The translations under genes and the position numbers were made by a program. Shown one piece after another: positions 31,065-39,901 of a stretch of 64,000 nt of DNA. The DNA lies in contig MFYJ01000007.1 in assembly GCA_001787755.1 (NCBI GenBank), positions 272,585 to 336,584 on the forward strand. Reading direction: 5' to 3'. Source of the stretch: Candidatus Peribacteria bacterium RIFOXYB1_FULL_54_35. Its GTDB lineage: Bacteria > Patescibacteriota > Gracilibacteria > Peribacterales > Peribacteraceae. The notes beneath the pieces are model-generated. The model ran no database searches and was not told where the DNA came from. It saw only the letters and a program-made list of their open reading frames with translations. The stretch's first letter is position 1. Every line of letters starts with the position of its first letter.

Positions 31065-32879
31065 TTTCACCGTCACACTCTTTGCCAGGTTCCTTGGCAT
31101 GTCCGGATCCTTCCCCCTCTTCACAGCAAGGAAGTACGAGAGGATCTGAATGGGGATGATGTTCACGAGAGCCTGTGCATGCCCGGCGTCCGGTACCTTC
31201 AGCCACTCATCGAATGCTTCATTGCGCTGTGGCGCAACGCCGATGGTGAACGCGCCGCGGGCTTTGAGCTCTATGGTGTTGCTGAGGATGTCCGTCGTCA
31301 CTTCGTCGTTCCCCATGAGAGCGATGCAGGGAGTCCCCTCCTCTATAAGGGCGATGGGTCCGTGCTTCAGTTCTCCGCCGGCGAACCCTTCTGCGTGAAT
31401 GTAACTGACTTCCTGAATCTTAATGGCACTCTCCAGGGCCATGGGGAAGTTCCAGCTCTTCCCGATGATGTAGAGATCTTCCTTGGTCTTGATCCGCTCT
31501 GCCAGATTCTCGATGCGTTCGATGTAGCGCGGGTTTAACATATCGTTGATCATGGACGACGTCTCCAGGAGGAGTGTCTTCCCATTCTTGAGTTTGCCTG
31601 CCATGGCATACGCGATGAGCATGAGGACGGCGAGTTGCCCCGTGAGTGCCTTGGTGGAAGCTACAGCACGTTCCGGGCCTGCGTTGATGCGGAGGGAGTA
31701 GTCTGCTTCGCGGTCGATGGTCGAGCCTTTCACATTCACAATGGCAAGCACTTTGGCTCCTTTGGACTTCGCGACTTTCATTGCTTCCAGTGAGTCTGCG
31801 GTTTCCCCGCTCTGGCTTACCACAATGAGCAGGCTCTCGGGCTGCAGGAAGTGGTGGTAGAGTTTGAACTCACTTGCAGGTGCAAAGTTCACGTGGTGAC
31901 CTGCTATGACGGAGAAGAAGTACTCCGAGGCCATGCATGCTTTGCCCGCTGTACCGCAGGCGACGAGGAAGGTCCCTTTGGCATTGCGGATTGCCTCTGC
32001 AAGTGTGAGGATCTGCTCCTCATCCTGATTCACGGCTCTGGCAATGCTCTCCTTCTGCTCCATGATTTCCTTGAGCATGAAGTGCTCGAAGTCACCCTTC
32101 TGAGCCTGCTCCACTGTCCAGGTGATTTCAATCTCACGCTTGGGCCTCTCTTTGCCGTTTTCAATATCTGTGAAAATGACGTTCTTCCCGTCCGTCACTA
32201 CCATCTCTCCGTCGTCTAAGTACTGCACGGTCCGGGTGTATGCCATGAAAGCGGGAATGTCCGAAGCGATGAAGTACCCTTCGACTCGTCGCTCTGCTCC
32301 TCGCTCAGGGCGAGGCCCGTCTTCATATCCGACACCGACGATCAGGGGCGAACCCGTTCTTGCCGCAACGAGTGTCTGCGAGGTGGTGTGCATGGCGAGC
32401 AGAGCGTAGCGCCCCTTGAATTTCTTGCAGGCTCTGCGTACGGCAGAAGCGAAATCCTCCGTGGACTTCATCTCCTCTTCTATGAGGTGCGGGATGATCT
32501 CCGTATCTGTTTCCGAAAGGAAGGAGTGCCCCTTGTTCTTCAGTTCGTCACGCAATTCCTGGTAGTTCTCAATGATGCCGTTGTGCACTACCGCAATGGT
32601 GCGGTCGGTGCTCAAGTGCGGGTGTGCGTTCTTCTTGGTTACACCGCCGTGCGTTGCCCACCGGGTGTGAGCGAGGGCCTGAGTGCATCTCTGGGAGAAT
32701 TGCCTGGAATCCACGGTGCTGATTTTCCCGATGTCTTTCTCCACGATAATGTCCCCCTGCTCATTTTTGCAGGCGACTCCCCAGGAATCGTACCCACGGT
32801 ACTCGAGGTTCTTTAAGCCATCGACAACGAGCTGGCCTGCGTTTATCCGCGTTCCAACGTATCCGAAGATCCCACACAT
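31062..32879 (-). CDS. glmS: Glutamine--fructose-6-phosphate aminotransferase
   Basis: 605 residues, full length. The N-terminal nucleophile Cys2 is in MCGIFGYVG, followed by YRGYDSWG and the glutaminase domain. The two SIS sugar-binding domains include SQSGETADSLEA and ALTGQLAVLM, and the end PRNLAKSVTVK is the conserved C-terminus. It makes glucosamine-6-phosphate for peptidoglycan and surface glycans. No glmS ribozyme is evident upstream; a palindromic element occupies the divergent spacer with rpsT. Confidence 0.97.
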   Translation of the reverse strand: MCGIFGYVGTRINAGQLVVDGLKNLEYRGYDSWGVACKNEQGDIIVEKDIGKISTVDSRQFSQRCTQALAHTRWATHGGVTKKNAHPHLSTDRTIAVVHNGIIENYQELRDELKNKGHSFLSETDTEIIPHLIEEEMKSTEDFASAVRRACKKFKGRYALLAMHTTSQTLVAARTGSPLIVGVGYEDGPRPERGAERRVEGYFIASDIPAFMAYTRTVQYLDDGEMVVTDGKNVIFTDIENGKERPKREIEITWTVEQAQKGDFEHFMLKEIMEQKESIARAVNQDEEQILTLAEAIRNAKGTFLVACGTAGKACMASEYFFSVIAGHHVNFAPASEFKLYHHFLQPESLLIVVSQSGETADSLEAMKVAKSKGAKVLAIVNVKGSTIDREADYSLRINAGPERAVASTKALTGQLAVLMLIAYAMAGKLKNGKTLLLETSSMINDMLNPRYIERIENLAERIKTKEDLYIIGKSWNFPMALESAIKIQEVSYIHAEGFAGGELKHGPIALIEEGTPCIALMGNDEVTTDILSNTIELKARGAFTIGVAPQRNEAFDEWLKVPDAGHAQALVNIIPIQILSYFLAVKRGKDPDMPRNLAKSVTVK

Positions 32880-32945
32880 ATGTGCATATACAAGCGAAAA
32901 AACGGCATTCCGTCAATCAAGTCGGGGAGAAAGCGGGATGAGCTT

Positions 32946-33038
32946 AGTGAGTAGCTTGTAGGTTGTAGGTTGTAGTGTGGCAAACCTTTGCCACTTTGGA
33001 TTTTGGATTTTCTACAAGCTACTCACTACAAGCTACTT
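32946..33038. repeat. Intergenic palindromic word-repeat element (TTGTAGC type)
   Basis: Left arm 32946-32975 (AGTAGCTTGTAGGTTGTAGG...); right arm 33012-33038 (CTACAAGCTACTCACTACAA...). On the minus strand the core reads AAAATCCAAAATCCAAAG. The loop also holds the small hairpin GTGGCAAACCTTTGCCAC. It stands between divergent glmS and rpsT. Confidence 0.8.
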
Positions 33039-33084
33039 TTCATTTGACGCACATTTGCCCCTCCCCTACTCTTTCCCAGCTTCT

Positions 33085-33351
33085 ATGCCACTGATTCAAT
33101 CTGCCATCAAGAGATCCCGCCAGAACGAAACGCGTCGAAAGCGTCTCCTTCCTTTTAAGACGAACATGAAGACCATGTTGCGAAAGATCATTGATCTCAT
33201 GAAAGAAGGAAAGAGAGAGGAGGCGGAGAAGCTTCTGCCGCAAATCTACAGTTCCATCGACACAGCAGTGAAGAAACGCATTCTCCATCCCAATACCGCT
33301 GCACGGAGGAAGGCGCGCATGGCACGCTTGGTGGCGGGAGCGAAGAAATAA
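33085..33351 (+). CDS. rpsT: Ribosomal protein S20
   Basis: 88 residues from the ATG at 33085. S20 signature: IKRSRQNETRRKRLLPFKTNMKT-type start and KRILHPNTAARRKARMARLV at the end. It binds 16S rRNA early in 30S assembly. Its stop TAA overlaps the ruvX start by one base. Confidence 0.96.
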   Translation: MPLIQSAIKRSRQNETRRKRLLPFKTNMKTMLRKIIDLMKEGKREEAEKLLPQIYSSIDTAVKKRILHPNTAARRKARMARLVAGAKK

Positions 33352-33743
33352 TGAATGTTCTCTCTCTCGATATCGGCATGCGACGCACAGGCCTGGCCTT
33401 TGCGAGCGGCGAGACGGGAGTTCCTGTTGCGCTCACGACACTCCGCCACGGAAAGACGGAAGATCTCATTGCCCATGTGCGGAAACTGGCGGCAGAGAAG
33501 TCCGTCGATCTCGTGGTGTGCGGACTCCCTCTCCTGCCTTCTGGCGAGGAGGGTGCGCAGTGTTCTTTCGTCCGCTCGATTGTCGATTTGCTTCAGAAAT
33601 CCGGCCTCACTGTCACATTGCTCGATGAGCGCTACACCACTGTTGCCCAGAGGGGGGTGGATGGGGATGCCGCTGCAGCATGTCAACTTCTTTTGACGTA
33701 CATCGAGCGAGGGAAAAGATCTGGGGAAAATATTGACAAATAG
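33351..33743 (+). CDS. ruvX: Putative pre-16S rRNA nuclease / Holliday-junction resolvase (YqgF family)
   Basis: 130 residues. RNase H-like fold: LSLDIGMRRTGLAFASGE with the first catalytic Asp, DLVVCGLPLLPSG with the following acidic region, and DERYTTVAQRG near the end. The family trims pre-16S rRNA and is placed with rpsT here (TAATG overlap), which fits a ribosome-maturation role. Confidence 0.93.
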   Translation: MNVLSLDIGMRRTGLAFASGETGVPVALTTLRHGKTEDLIAHVRKLAAEKSVDLVVCGLPLLPSGEEGAQCSFVRSIVDLLQKSGLTVTLLDERYTTVAQRGVDGDAAAACQLLLTYIERGKRSGENIDK

Positions 33744-33760
33744 ATAAATATCATTAAAGT
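33733..33760 (+). promoter_or_regulatory. Promoter before sigma4/HARE gene
   Basis: TTGACA (33733-33738), 16 bases, TAAAGT (33755-33760). About 140 bases of AT-rich leader precede the ATG at 33908, room for leader regulation. Confidence 0.55.
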
Positions 33761-33907
33761 AACATCCTTTGCTCCTTGAACACCTCTGCATACCAGAAAA
33801 AGAGTATATGCCATAACTCTGCATATGCGTCTACTCAAACCTTTCACGTAACTTTCAATTCTGTCAATTTTTTGGTAAAACGAGGGTTGTTCTCTTCCCT
33901 AGCACCT

Positions 33908-35011
33908 ATGTCTGATCTCGCCGCACAAACCGCTTTTGCTCAGCAGAAAGCTCAAAGCAAGCAGCTTGTCTTAAATCTTGATGAGTTGCTGAGTAATCTC
34001 TTCCTGGTCCTCACGGACAAGGAAGCGACTGTTATTAAGAAGCGCTTCGCCCTCCAGGGGACCCAAAAGCAAACACTGGAGAAAATTGGCAAGCACTTCA
34101 ATGTGACGAGGGAACGCATCCGTCAGATCGAGAGTATTGCTCTCGGAAAGTTGAGGCGCACCGTGCGGACGACCCGCCTCGAAGAAGTGAATGGTCTGGC
34201 AAAGAACATTCTGCAGGCTCATGGCGGAGTGATGGCAGAGAACACGCTCATCAGTTCCGTGCTCAAGCGCATTCAGGACAGTAAAGATGTGGATGGTGCA
34301 GTGCTGCGCCTTTCCTTCTCCATCGACAGCGAACTGCAGCGGGGTTCCAAGAGCAACACGTTCTGGCCTTTCTGGAGGTTGGACTCTCTGTCCATGGAAG
34401 ATATTTCCCTCATTGTGAATAACATCGTGAAGATCCTGAAGAAGAGGAAGTCCTGCATGCAGACAGATGAACTTGTCTCTGCGATCCAATCTCTCAACCT
34501 CTTTGAAGGCCGTACTCCGAGCCGTGAACTCATTGTCAGCTGTCTTACCATCGATGAGAGACTCAAAGAAATTTCGGAGGGGTGGGGGCTTACCGACTGG
34601 CGCTTCGTTCGCCCGCGGAGCATCCGCGACAAAGTGGAAATCATTCTCAAGAAGGCGGGGGAACCTCTGCACTTCATGGAGATTGCGAACCGCATCCGCG
34701 AGGCGGCGTTCGATCATAAGAACGTCACGGTGCAGGCGGTGCACAATGAACTCATCCGCTATCCGCAGTTCGTGCTCGTCGGGCGTGGGCTCTACGCTCT
34801 CCGTGAGTGGGGCTACGAACCGGGAACAGTGGCAGATGTCATAGAGAAGATTCTGGAGGAGAAGGGTCCCCTCAGTAAGAAAGAGATCATCGTCGAGGTT
34901 GCCAAACAGCGCACGGTGAAAGTGGGAACTATCTCCCTCAACCTTCAGAAGATGCCGTACTTCAAGCGTGTTGGTCGTGCGGTGTACGCTTTCGACGCTT
35001 CGAAGAAGTAA
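33908..35011 (+). CDS. Sigma-70 region 4 protein fused to HARE-HTH domains
   Basis: 367 residues from the ATG at 33908. Residues about 36-85 match sigma-70 region 4 with its helix-turn-helix (LTDKEATVIKKRFAL, TLEKIGKHFNVTRERIRQIE). No region 2 is present, so it cannot replace a full sigma factor. The C-terminal half has two winged HARE-HTH-like domains (EPLHFMEIANRIREAAF... and GPLSKKEIIVEVAKQRTVK...), as in the RNA polymerase delta subunit. It is likely an RNA polymerase- or DNA-associated transcription regulator. Similar fusions occur in Patescibacteria to my knowledge. Confidence 0.85.
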   Translation: MSDLAAQTAFAQQKAQSKQLVLNLDELLSNLFLVLTDKEATVIKKRFALQGTQKQTLEKIGKHFNVTRERIRQIESIALGKLRRTVRTTRLEEVNGLAKNILQAHGGVMAENTLISSVLKRIQDSKDVDGAVLRLSFSIDSELQRGSKSNTFWPFWRLDSLSMEDISLIVNNIVKILKKRKSCMQTDELVSAIQSLNLFEGRTPSRELIVSCLTIDERLKEISEGWGLTDWRFVRPRSIRDKVEIILKKAGEPLHFMEIANRIREAAFDHKNVTVQAVHNELIRYPQFVLVGRGLYALREWGYEPGTVADVIEKILEEKGPLSKKEIIVEVAKQRTVKVGTISLNLQKMPYFKRVGRAVYAFDASKK

Positions 35012-35026
35012 CTGTAGAAGACTCCT

Positions 35027-35848
35027 ATGAAGTTTTTCCCGGGGCTCCTCCTCGTGGCAGTGTTTCTTGCCTCCTGTGAGGGTGGGGGTCCTGAGCGTCC
35101 TCCGCTTCCGGAGGGAATCCAGACATTCTCGGGAGTGTTGCTTCCCACAGAACTTTCGCTTGTACGGCGTGGTACCCATGTGCTTATGCAGGGTGAGAAG
35201 GAGCTCTATTTTGTGGAGAGCACTGTCGTGACGCTCCGGAACTACGAGCGGAAAATGGTGACGCTCCGCGGCACCCTCGAGCCGAATGTAGACAGTAAGC
35301 TCCTCCCTGTCTTCGTGGTGGATTCCATTGTGGACATAGAATCGACGACCAGGGACTGGGGGATCCGGCAGTTGGATCTCTCCCTTACCACTCCCCTCTC
35401 GTGGCAGCAACGCAACGAAGGCGGCCAGGTGCAGTTCTTTGCAGAAGGTATGGAGCGCCCTGTTCTCACCATCGATGAAGGACCCGCACCGGGCGAAACT
35501 TCTCTCGGGGAATCGCTCGTGGTCGACGGCTTTCCCGGTGTGCGCATCGTGAACGAACAGAACGGGAACCAGGCGGTGTATGTCCTGCGTGAGGAGATGA
35601 TGGTCACGTTCCTCTTCACACCACGCGACTATCCGAATCCTGAGAAATTGCGGGAAGAGTGGGTCTCTGTCCTCGCTTCTGTGCAGTTCCTCTCCCGGGC
35701 AGAGAGTTCGGAGGCTGTGACAGGAACAGGAGCAGTGGGTCCTGCCAAACCATGCGGCGGTCCTGCCGGCGTGCTCTGTCCTGCGGGGTTCTTCTGTGAA
35801 GTGACAGATATGGAGACAGACAGCGGGACGTGTCAGCCACTGCACTAG
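35027..35848 (+). CDS. Lipoprotein with Cys-rich C-terminus
   Basis: 273 residues. The lipobox LASC gives lipid attachment at Cys17. The mature part is beta-rich, ~210 residues, without recognised catalytic motifs. The last ~30 residues hold four cysteines (CGGPAGVLCPAGFFCEV, DSGTC), a small disulfide-rich module also seen at the ends of secreted proteins. It lies 15 bases after the sigma4/HARE gene and may be co-transcribed. Confidence 0.8.
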   Translation: MKFFPGLLLVAVFLASCEGGGPERPPLPEGIQTFSGVLLPTELSLVRRGTHVLMQGEKELYFVESTVVTLRNYERKMVTLRGTLEPNVDSKLLPVFVVDSIVDIESTTRDWGIRQLDLSLTTPLSWQQRNEGGQVQFFAEGMERPVLTIDEGPAPGETSLGESLVVDGFPGVRIVNEQNGNQAVYVLREEMMVTFLFTPRDYPNPEKLREEWVSVLASVQFLSRAESSEAVTGTGAVGPAKPCGGPAGVLCPAGFFCEVTDMETDSGTCQPLH

Positions 35849-35859
35849 TTTTTTCTGCA

Positions 35860-35877
35860 GGTGTACACTGGTACACC
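35860..35877. promoter_or_regulatory. Putative SOS-like operator 1 upstream of recA
   Basis: GGTGTAC, ACTG, GTACACC: a perfect 7-bp inverted repeat with a 4-base centre. It lies about 75 bases upstream of the predicted recA transcription start and matches the second site at 35940. Confidence 0.55.
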
Positions 35878-35911
35878 ACCATTTTCTATTTGCTTTGCAA
35901 GTGCAATATTT

Positions 35912-35939
35912 TTGAGTGAAGTAAGGATTTGTCTATAGT
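35912..35939 (+). promoter_or_regulatory. recA promoter
   Basis: TTGAGT (35912-35917), 16 bases, TATAGT (35934-35939). The second operator follows immediately at the expected transcription start. Confidence 0.6.
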
Positions 35940-35957
35940 GGTGTACGAACATTCACC
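35940..35957. promoter_or_regulatory. Putative SOS-like operator 2 at the recA transcription start
   Basis: GGTGTACGAACATTCACC, an imperfect copy of the 18-bp site at 35860 (same GGTGTAC half, CACC end). It starts directly after the -10 box, a position where a LexA-like repressor would block transcription. Confidence 0.5.
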
Positions 35958-35984
35958 TTCCCTATTTCCTTTTCCTCTCCTACC

Positions 35985-37064
35985 ATGATCAAAGCATCTC
36001 CCACGAAAACTCCCATGATCCATGCATCCTCATCCTCCAAAGAAGCTCCCAAGAAACTTGATCCGAAAGATGAAGCGATCAAAGCCGCACTCGCCCAAAT
36101 AGAGAAGCAGTACGGTGAAGGCGCCATCATGAAAATGGATGAGCACGCCCTTCGTGACATTCCGAAGTTCTCTTCCGGGTCTCCCTCGCTCGATCTCGCA
36201 CTCGGCGGCGGCATTCCTGAAGGGAGGATCATCGAAATTTTCGGGCCGGAGTCCTCCGGGAAAACCACGCTCTCCCTGCATGCCATAGCAGAAGTACAGA
36301 AGAAGGGCGGTCGTGCGGCGTTCATCGATGCGGAGCACGCTTTAGATGTGCAGTATGCCAAGCGCATCGGTGTGGATATCGATAATCTCCTCGTGTCCCA
36401 GCCGGATAACGGTGAGCAGGCTCTCGAGATTGCCGAGACGCTCGTCCGTTCCGGTGCCATTGGTGTCGTGGTGATCGACTCCGTTGCCGCACTCACGCCG
36501 CAGGCGGAAATAGACGGCATGATGGGCGACAGCCACATGGGTCTTCAGGCACGGCTCATGAGCCAGGCGCTGCGTAAGCTCACTGCCATTGTGAGCAAGA
36601 CAGGTTGCACGGTGATTTTCATCAACCAGATCCGCATGAAGATCGGCGTGATGTTCGGCAATCCGGAGACCACGGCGGGCGGCCAGGCGCTGAAGTTCTA
36701 TTCGTCGCTCCGTCTGGATGTCCGGCGTATCGATAAAATTCTGGAGAAGACTTCTTCCGGAGAAGGCGTGACTCAGGAAGTTGTCGGGAACCGTACGAGG
36801 GTCAAAGTCGTGAAGAACAAAGTTGCGCCGCCGTTCCGCCAGGCGGAATTCGACATCATCTACAACCGCGGCATCAGCCGCGAGGGCGATATCCTCGACT
36901 TGGGAGTGCGGCACTCTGTCCTCCAGAAGTCGGGCACGTATTTCCGCTTCGGCGAGGAAACGCTGGGACAGGGGCGGGAGCAGGCCCGGGATTTCCTCGT
37001 GGGGAATCCCAAGCTCGCACATGCCATAGAGAAGGAAATCCGGAAGGTTGCTGAGCGTGTGTAG
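35985..37064 (+). CDS. recA: Recombinase A
   Basis: 359 residues. Walker [10 protein letters not shown] at 87-95, then [24 protein letters not shown] (Walker B region), MSQALRKL and [21 protein letters not shown]. The ~25-residue N-terminal Ser/Lys extension is longer than usual; a second ATG lies at residue 11. RecA pairs homologous DNA and triggers the SOS response. Two matching palindromes in the promoter suggest damage control by a repressor. Confidence 0.98.
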   Translation: MIKASPTKTPMIHASSSSKEAPKKLDPKDEAIKAALAQIEKQYGEGAIMKMDEHALRDIPKFSSGSPSLDLALGGGIPEGRIIEIFGPESSGKTTLSLHAIAEVQKKGGRAAFIDAEHALDVQYAKRIGVDIDNLLVSQPDNGEQALEIAETLVRSGAIGVVVIDSVAALTPQAEIDGMMGDSHMGLQARLMSQALRKLTAIVSKTGCTVIFINQIRMKIGVMFGNPETTAGGQALKFYSSLRLDVRRIDKILEKTSSGEGVTQEVVGNRTRVKVVKNKVAPPFRQAEFDIIYNRGISREGDILDLGVRHSVLQKSGTYFRFGEETLGQGREQARDFLVGNPKLAHAIEKEIRKVAERV

Positions 37065-37228
37065 TGTACGGGAGGGTTCTCCTCAGGGCGGCGTGGTGCA
37101 TGGCTGATTTTTCCACATCGCTTCCACAATCCACCCGCGCGTGAGAACGCACTTGTGCTTACGCGCAAAGGCGGATGCATTGCGTCGGAGGGTCTAGAGA
37201 GGCAGAATGCGTTTCCTCCCATAGCACT

Positions 37229-38602
37229 ATGCCAGTGAAAGCCACTCCCCCGGCATCCATCAGTACTCAGCCGCACTCTACGGATGCTGAGCGTACAGTC
37301 CTTGGTGCGCTCCTCATGGATCCCGATGCGATCATTAAAGTCAGTGATTTCCTCAAACCCGAGGATTTCTACGATCCCATGTACCGCATCATCTTTCAGG
37401 CAATGTACGATTTGCACATGGAACACGAAGTCATTGATTTCGTGACAGTCAGCAACAAACTCTCGAATGACAAGAAGATCCAGGAGATTGGAGGGAGCTC
37501 ATTCCTTGCGGGATTGGCTGCCGATGTTCCTACATCTTCTCACATTTACCAATATGGGCAGATCGTGAAAACGAAGGCTGTGCACAGACGCATTATTTCT
37601 GCGGGAGAGAAAATTAAGGGTCTGGGTTTTGAGGAAGCGCGCTCCGTGCCGGAGTTGCTTGACGAAGTTGAAAAAACCATCTTCCAGATCACGAACATGT
37701 TCCTGAAGGACAAATTCGTCCATATCCGCACCATTCTTGACCAGCGCTATGAGAAATTCGCTGAAATGCATGAATCGAAGGATGAGGAGGCCATGAAGGG
37801 TGTTCCTTCGGGGTATCAGGCACTCGACAACAAGCTCTCGGGGTTCCAGCCGAGCGATCTCATTGTCATCGCCGCCCGTCCGAGCATGGGGAAAACGAGC
37901 CTTGCGCTCAATATTGCACAGAACGCCGCGATCAAGCACCACAAGAGCATTGGCATTTTTTCGCTGGAAATGAGCAAGGAGCAGCTGGTGGACCGCTTGT
38001 TTGCTTCCATGCTCGGAGTCGACTCCTGGAAACTACAGCGCGGCAAGCTGGAGGACAGTGATTTCCAGAATATGGGCCCCATTATGGATGAGCTGAGCAA
38101 ATCGAACATTTTCATCGATGACTCCGTTGCTTCCTCTCTTCCCGAATTGCGCGCAAAGGCCCGCAGGTTGCAGATGGAGCATGGTTTGGATCTCCTTGTC
38201 ATCGACTACCTCCAGCTCATGAGCACGGGGAATATGAGCTATGCAGGAAATCGCGTGCAGGAAATCTCGGAGATTTCCCGTTCCTTAAAACAGCTTGGCA
38301 GGGAGCTCCATGTGCCTATTCTTGCCCTCTCGCAGCTCTCTCGCGCCGTAGAGAACCGCCCGGGCAATATCCCGCAGCTTTCCGATCTCCGTGAATCAGG
38401 ATCTATTGAGCAGGATGCCGACGTTGTGCTCATGATGTACAGAGAAGATTACTACGAGGAAGACAGCGACCGTCCGGGTCTCACCGATCTCTACATACGC
38501 AAGCACAGAAACGGGCCTACGGGACGTATAGAACTCATGTTTAAGAAGGAACAGATGCGGTTTTATGATGTCGATAAGGTACACAAGCCTACGGGTGTGT
38601 AG
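37229..38602 (+). CDS. dnaB: Replicative DNA helicase
   Basis: 457 residues from the ATG at 37229. The N-terminal domain starts DAERTVLGALLMDPDAI, followed by the linker and RecA-like motor with Walker A ARPSMGKTS (216-224), FSLEMSKEQLVDRL, LLVIDYLQLM and LSQLSRAVENR-P. It unwinds DNA ahead of the replication fork as a hexamer. It follows recA by 164 bases. Confidence 0.98.
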   Translation: MPVKATPPASISTQPHSTDAERTVLGALLMDPDAIIKVSDFLKPEDFYDPMYRIIFQAMYDLHMEHEVIDFVTVSNKLSNDKKIQEIGGSSFLAGLAADVPTSSHIYQYGQIVKTKAVHRRIISAGEKIKGLGFEEARSVPELLDEVEKTIFQITNMFLKDKFVHIRTILDQRYEKFAEMHESKDEEAMKGVPSGYQALDNKLSGFQPSDLIVIAARPSMGKTSLALNIAQNAAIKHHKSIGIFSLEMSKEQLVDRLFASMLGVDSWKLQRGKLEDSDFQNMGPIMDELSKSNIFIDDSVASSLPELRAKARRLQMEHGLDLLVIDYLQLMSTGNMSYAGNRVQEISEISRSLKQLGRELHVPILALSQLSRAVENRPGNIPQLSDLRESGSIEQDADVVLMMYREDYYEEDSDRPGLTDLYIRKHRNGPTGRIELMFKKEQMRFYDVDKVHKPTGV

Positions 38603-38696
38603 GGATTGCATCTCCTTCCTGCTGATGCCAAGTTGCTATTGTAAATCAACTGCTCCAGAGAAACAGTTTCCTCAAGCCAAAAATCGCTGCTGCTCT

Positions 38697-38712
38697 GCTA
38701 TCTATTGATAGC
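38697..38712. other. Small hairpin in the dnaB-mraY spacer
   Basis: GCTATC, TATT, GATAGC, about 40 bases before the mraY start. It might be an operator or part of the leader; no terminator U-run follows. Confidence 0.3.
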
Positions 38713-38749
38713 GTTGTAAACGCGAAGGGGTATCCTGTAGTCTACTTCC

Positions 38750-39808
38750 ATGTTTTTCGACATCCCTCCCCGTCCAGAAATATCTGTTCTCGCCATGCTC
38801 GGCTACGCTTTTTTTGCGTTTGTCATCGGTCTAGCTGCAACGCCATGGTTTGTCTCCTTCCTGCGGCGTAATCGCCTTGGGAAACAGCTCAGGGTTGAGA
38901 CGGTTGATGGGCGGGATGCGACGATTTTCCGTAAGTACCACAAGGATAAGTTCGGCACGCCGACGATGGGCGGCATACTCGTCTGGTCTTCCATTCTTCT
39001 CACGGTATTCTTCTCCCGCACACTCGCTCTCTTGGGGCTTGTGGATCACTCCCTCCTCCAGCGCGGCGAAGTGTACCTTCCGCTCTTCACGCTCCTCTCC
39101 ATGGGATTGCTCGGTGCGGTGGATGATTACTGGAACATCTGCGGTCTCGGGAAGAGGAAGGGGCTGGATGTTCTGCCGAAGATCCTGTTTCTCCTGCTCA
39201 TCAGCCTCATTGGTGCGTGGTGGTTCAGTGTGAAACTCGGCTATGATCAAATTCATGTGCCCTTCTACGGCGATGTCCGTGTGGGGTGGTGGTACGTGCC
39301 TATCTTCATGTTCATCCTTGTTGGTACGGCGAATGCGGTGAACGTGACGGATGGTCTCGATGGACTGGCAGGTGGTCTTCTCGTGATTGCTTTTCTCTCT
39401 TTCGGAATTCTTGCCTATCTCAATGGCAATATCATTCTCGCAGGTTTCTGTACGGTGACCGTGGGGGCGGTGGCGGCATTCCTGTGGCACAATGTTCCTC
39501 CTGCGCTCTTCTTCATGGGAGATACCGGTTCTCTCGCTCTCGGAGGCATGCTGGGAGTCATAGCACTCATGACCGACAGCATTCTTGTTCTCCCGCTCGT
39601 AGGATTTGTGTTCGTGATTGAAATGCTCTCTGTCATCGTCCAGCTCACGAGCAAAAAGCTTCGCGGTGGGAAAAAGGTGTTCAAAGCAGCCCCCATCCAT
39701 CACCATTTCGAGGCGCTCGAATGGGGAGAGAGCAAGGTCACCATGCGCCTGTGGATCATTGGTGCTTTCTTCGCGTTCCTCGGGATACTCATTGGCGTTT
39801 TTGGCTGA
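38750..39808 (+). CDS. mraY: Phospho-N-acetylmuramoyl-pentapeptide transferase
   Basis: 352 residues, about ten membrane helices. Signature segments: KFGTPTMGG, GAVDDYWNI (first Asp pair), NVTDGLDGLAGG (catalytic region), FMGDTGSLALGG and APIHHHFE, all diagnostic of MraY. It transfers phospho-MurNAc-pentapeptide to undecaprenyl phosphate, making lipid I. It stands apart from the usual mur/dcw cluster here. Confidence 0.97.
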   Translation: MFFDIPPRPEISVLAMLGYAFFAFVIGLAATPWFVSFLRRNRLGKQLRVETVDGRDATIFRKYHKDKFGTPTMGGILVWSSILLTVFFSRTLALLGLVDHSLLQRGEVYLPLFTLLSMGLLGAVDDYWNICGLGKRKGLDVLPKILFLLLISLIGAWWFSVKLGYDQIHVPFYGDVRVGWWYVPIFMFILVGTANAVNVTDGLDGLAGGLLVIAFLSFGILAYLNGNIILAGFCTVTVGAVAAFLWHNVPPALFFMGDTGSLALGGMLGVIALMTDSILVLPLVGFVFVIEMLSVIVQLTSKKLRGGKKVFKAAPIHHHFEALEWGESKVTMRLWIIGAFFAFLGILIGVFG

Positions 39809-39901
39809 TGTAAGCCAGAAAGTAGCTATTTGTGTTTTGGTGTCACGAAGTGCTTCTCTTGCACTTGCAAGTTGGAAGACGATGCGTATTATGAGTGCAC
39901 A

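Noticed and set aside
32880-32976. glmS ribozyme upstream of glmS
   Set aside because: The spacer is short and occupied by a palindromic repeat; no ribozyme core was seen.
32946-33038. Tandem short words that might be taken for a CRISPR array
   Set aside because: Units are 6-9 bases, without spacers, and are arranged as inverted arms; no cas genes are present.
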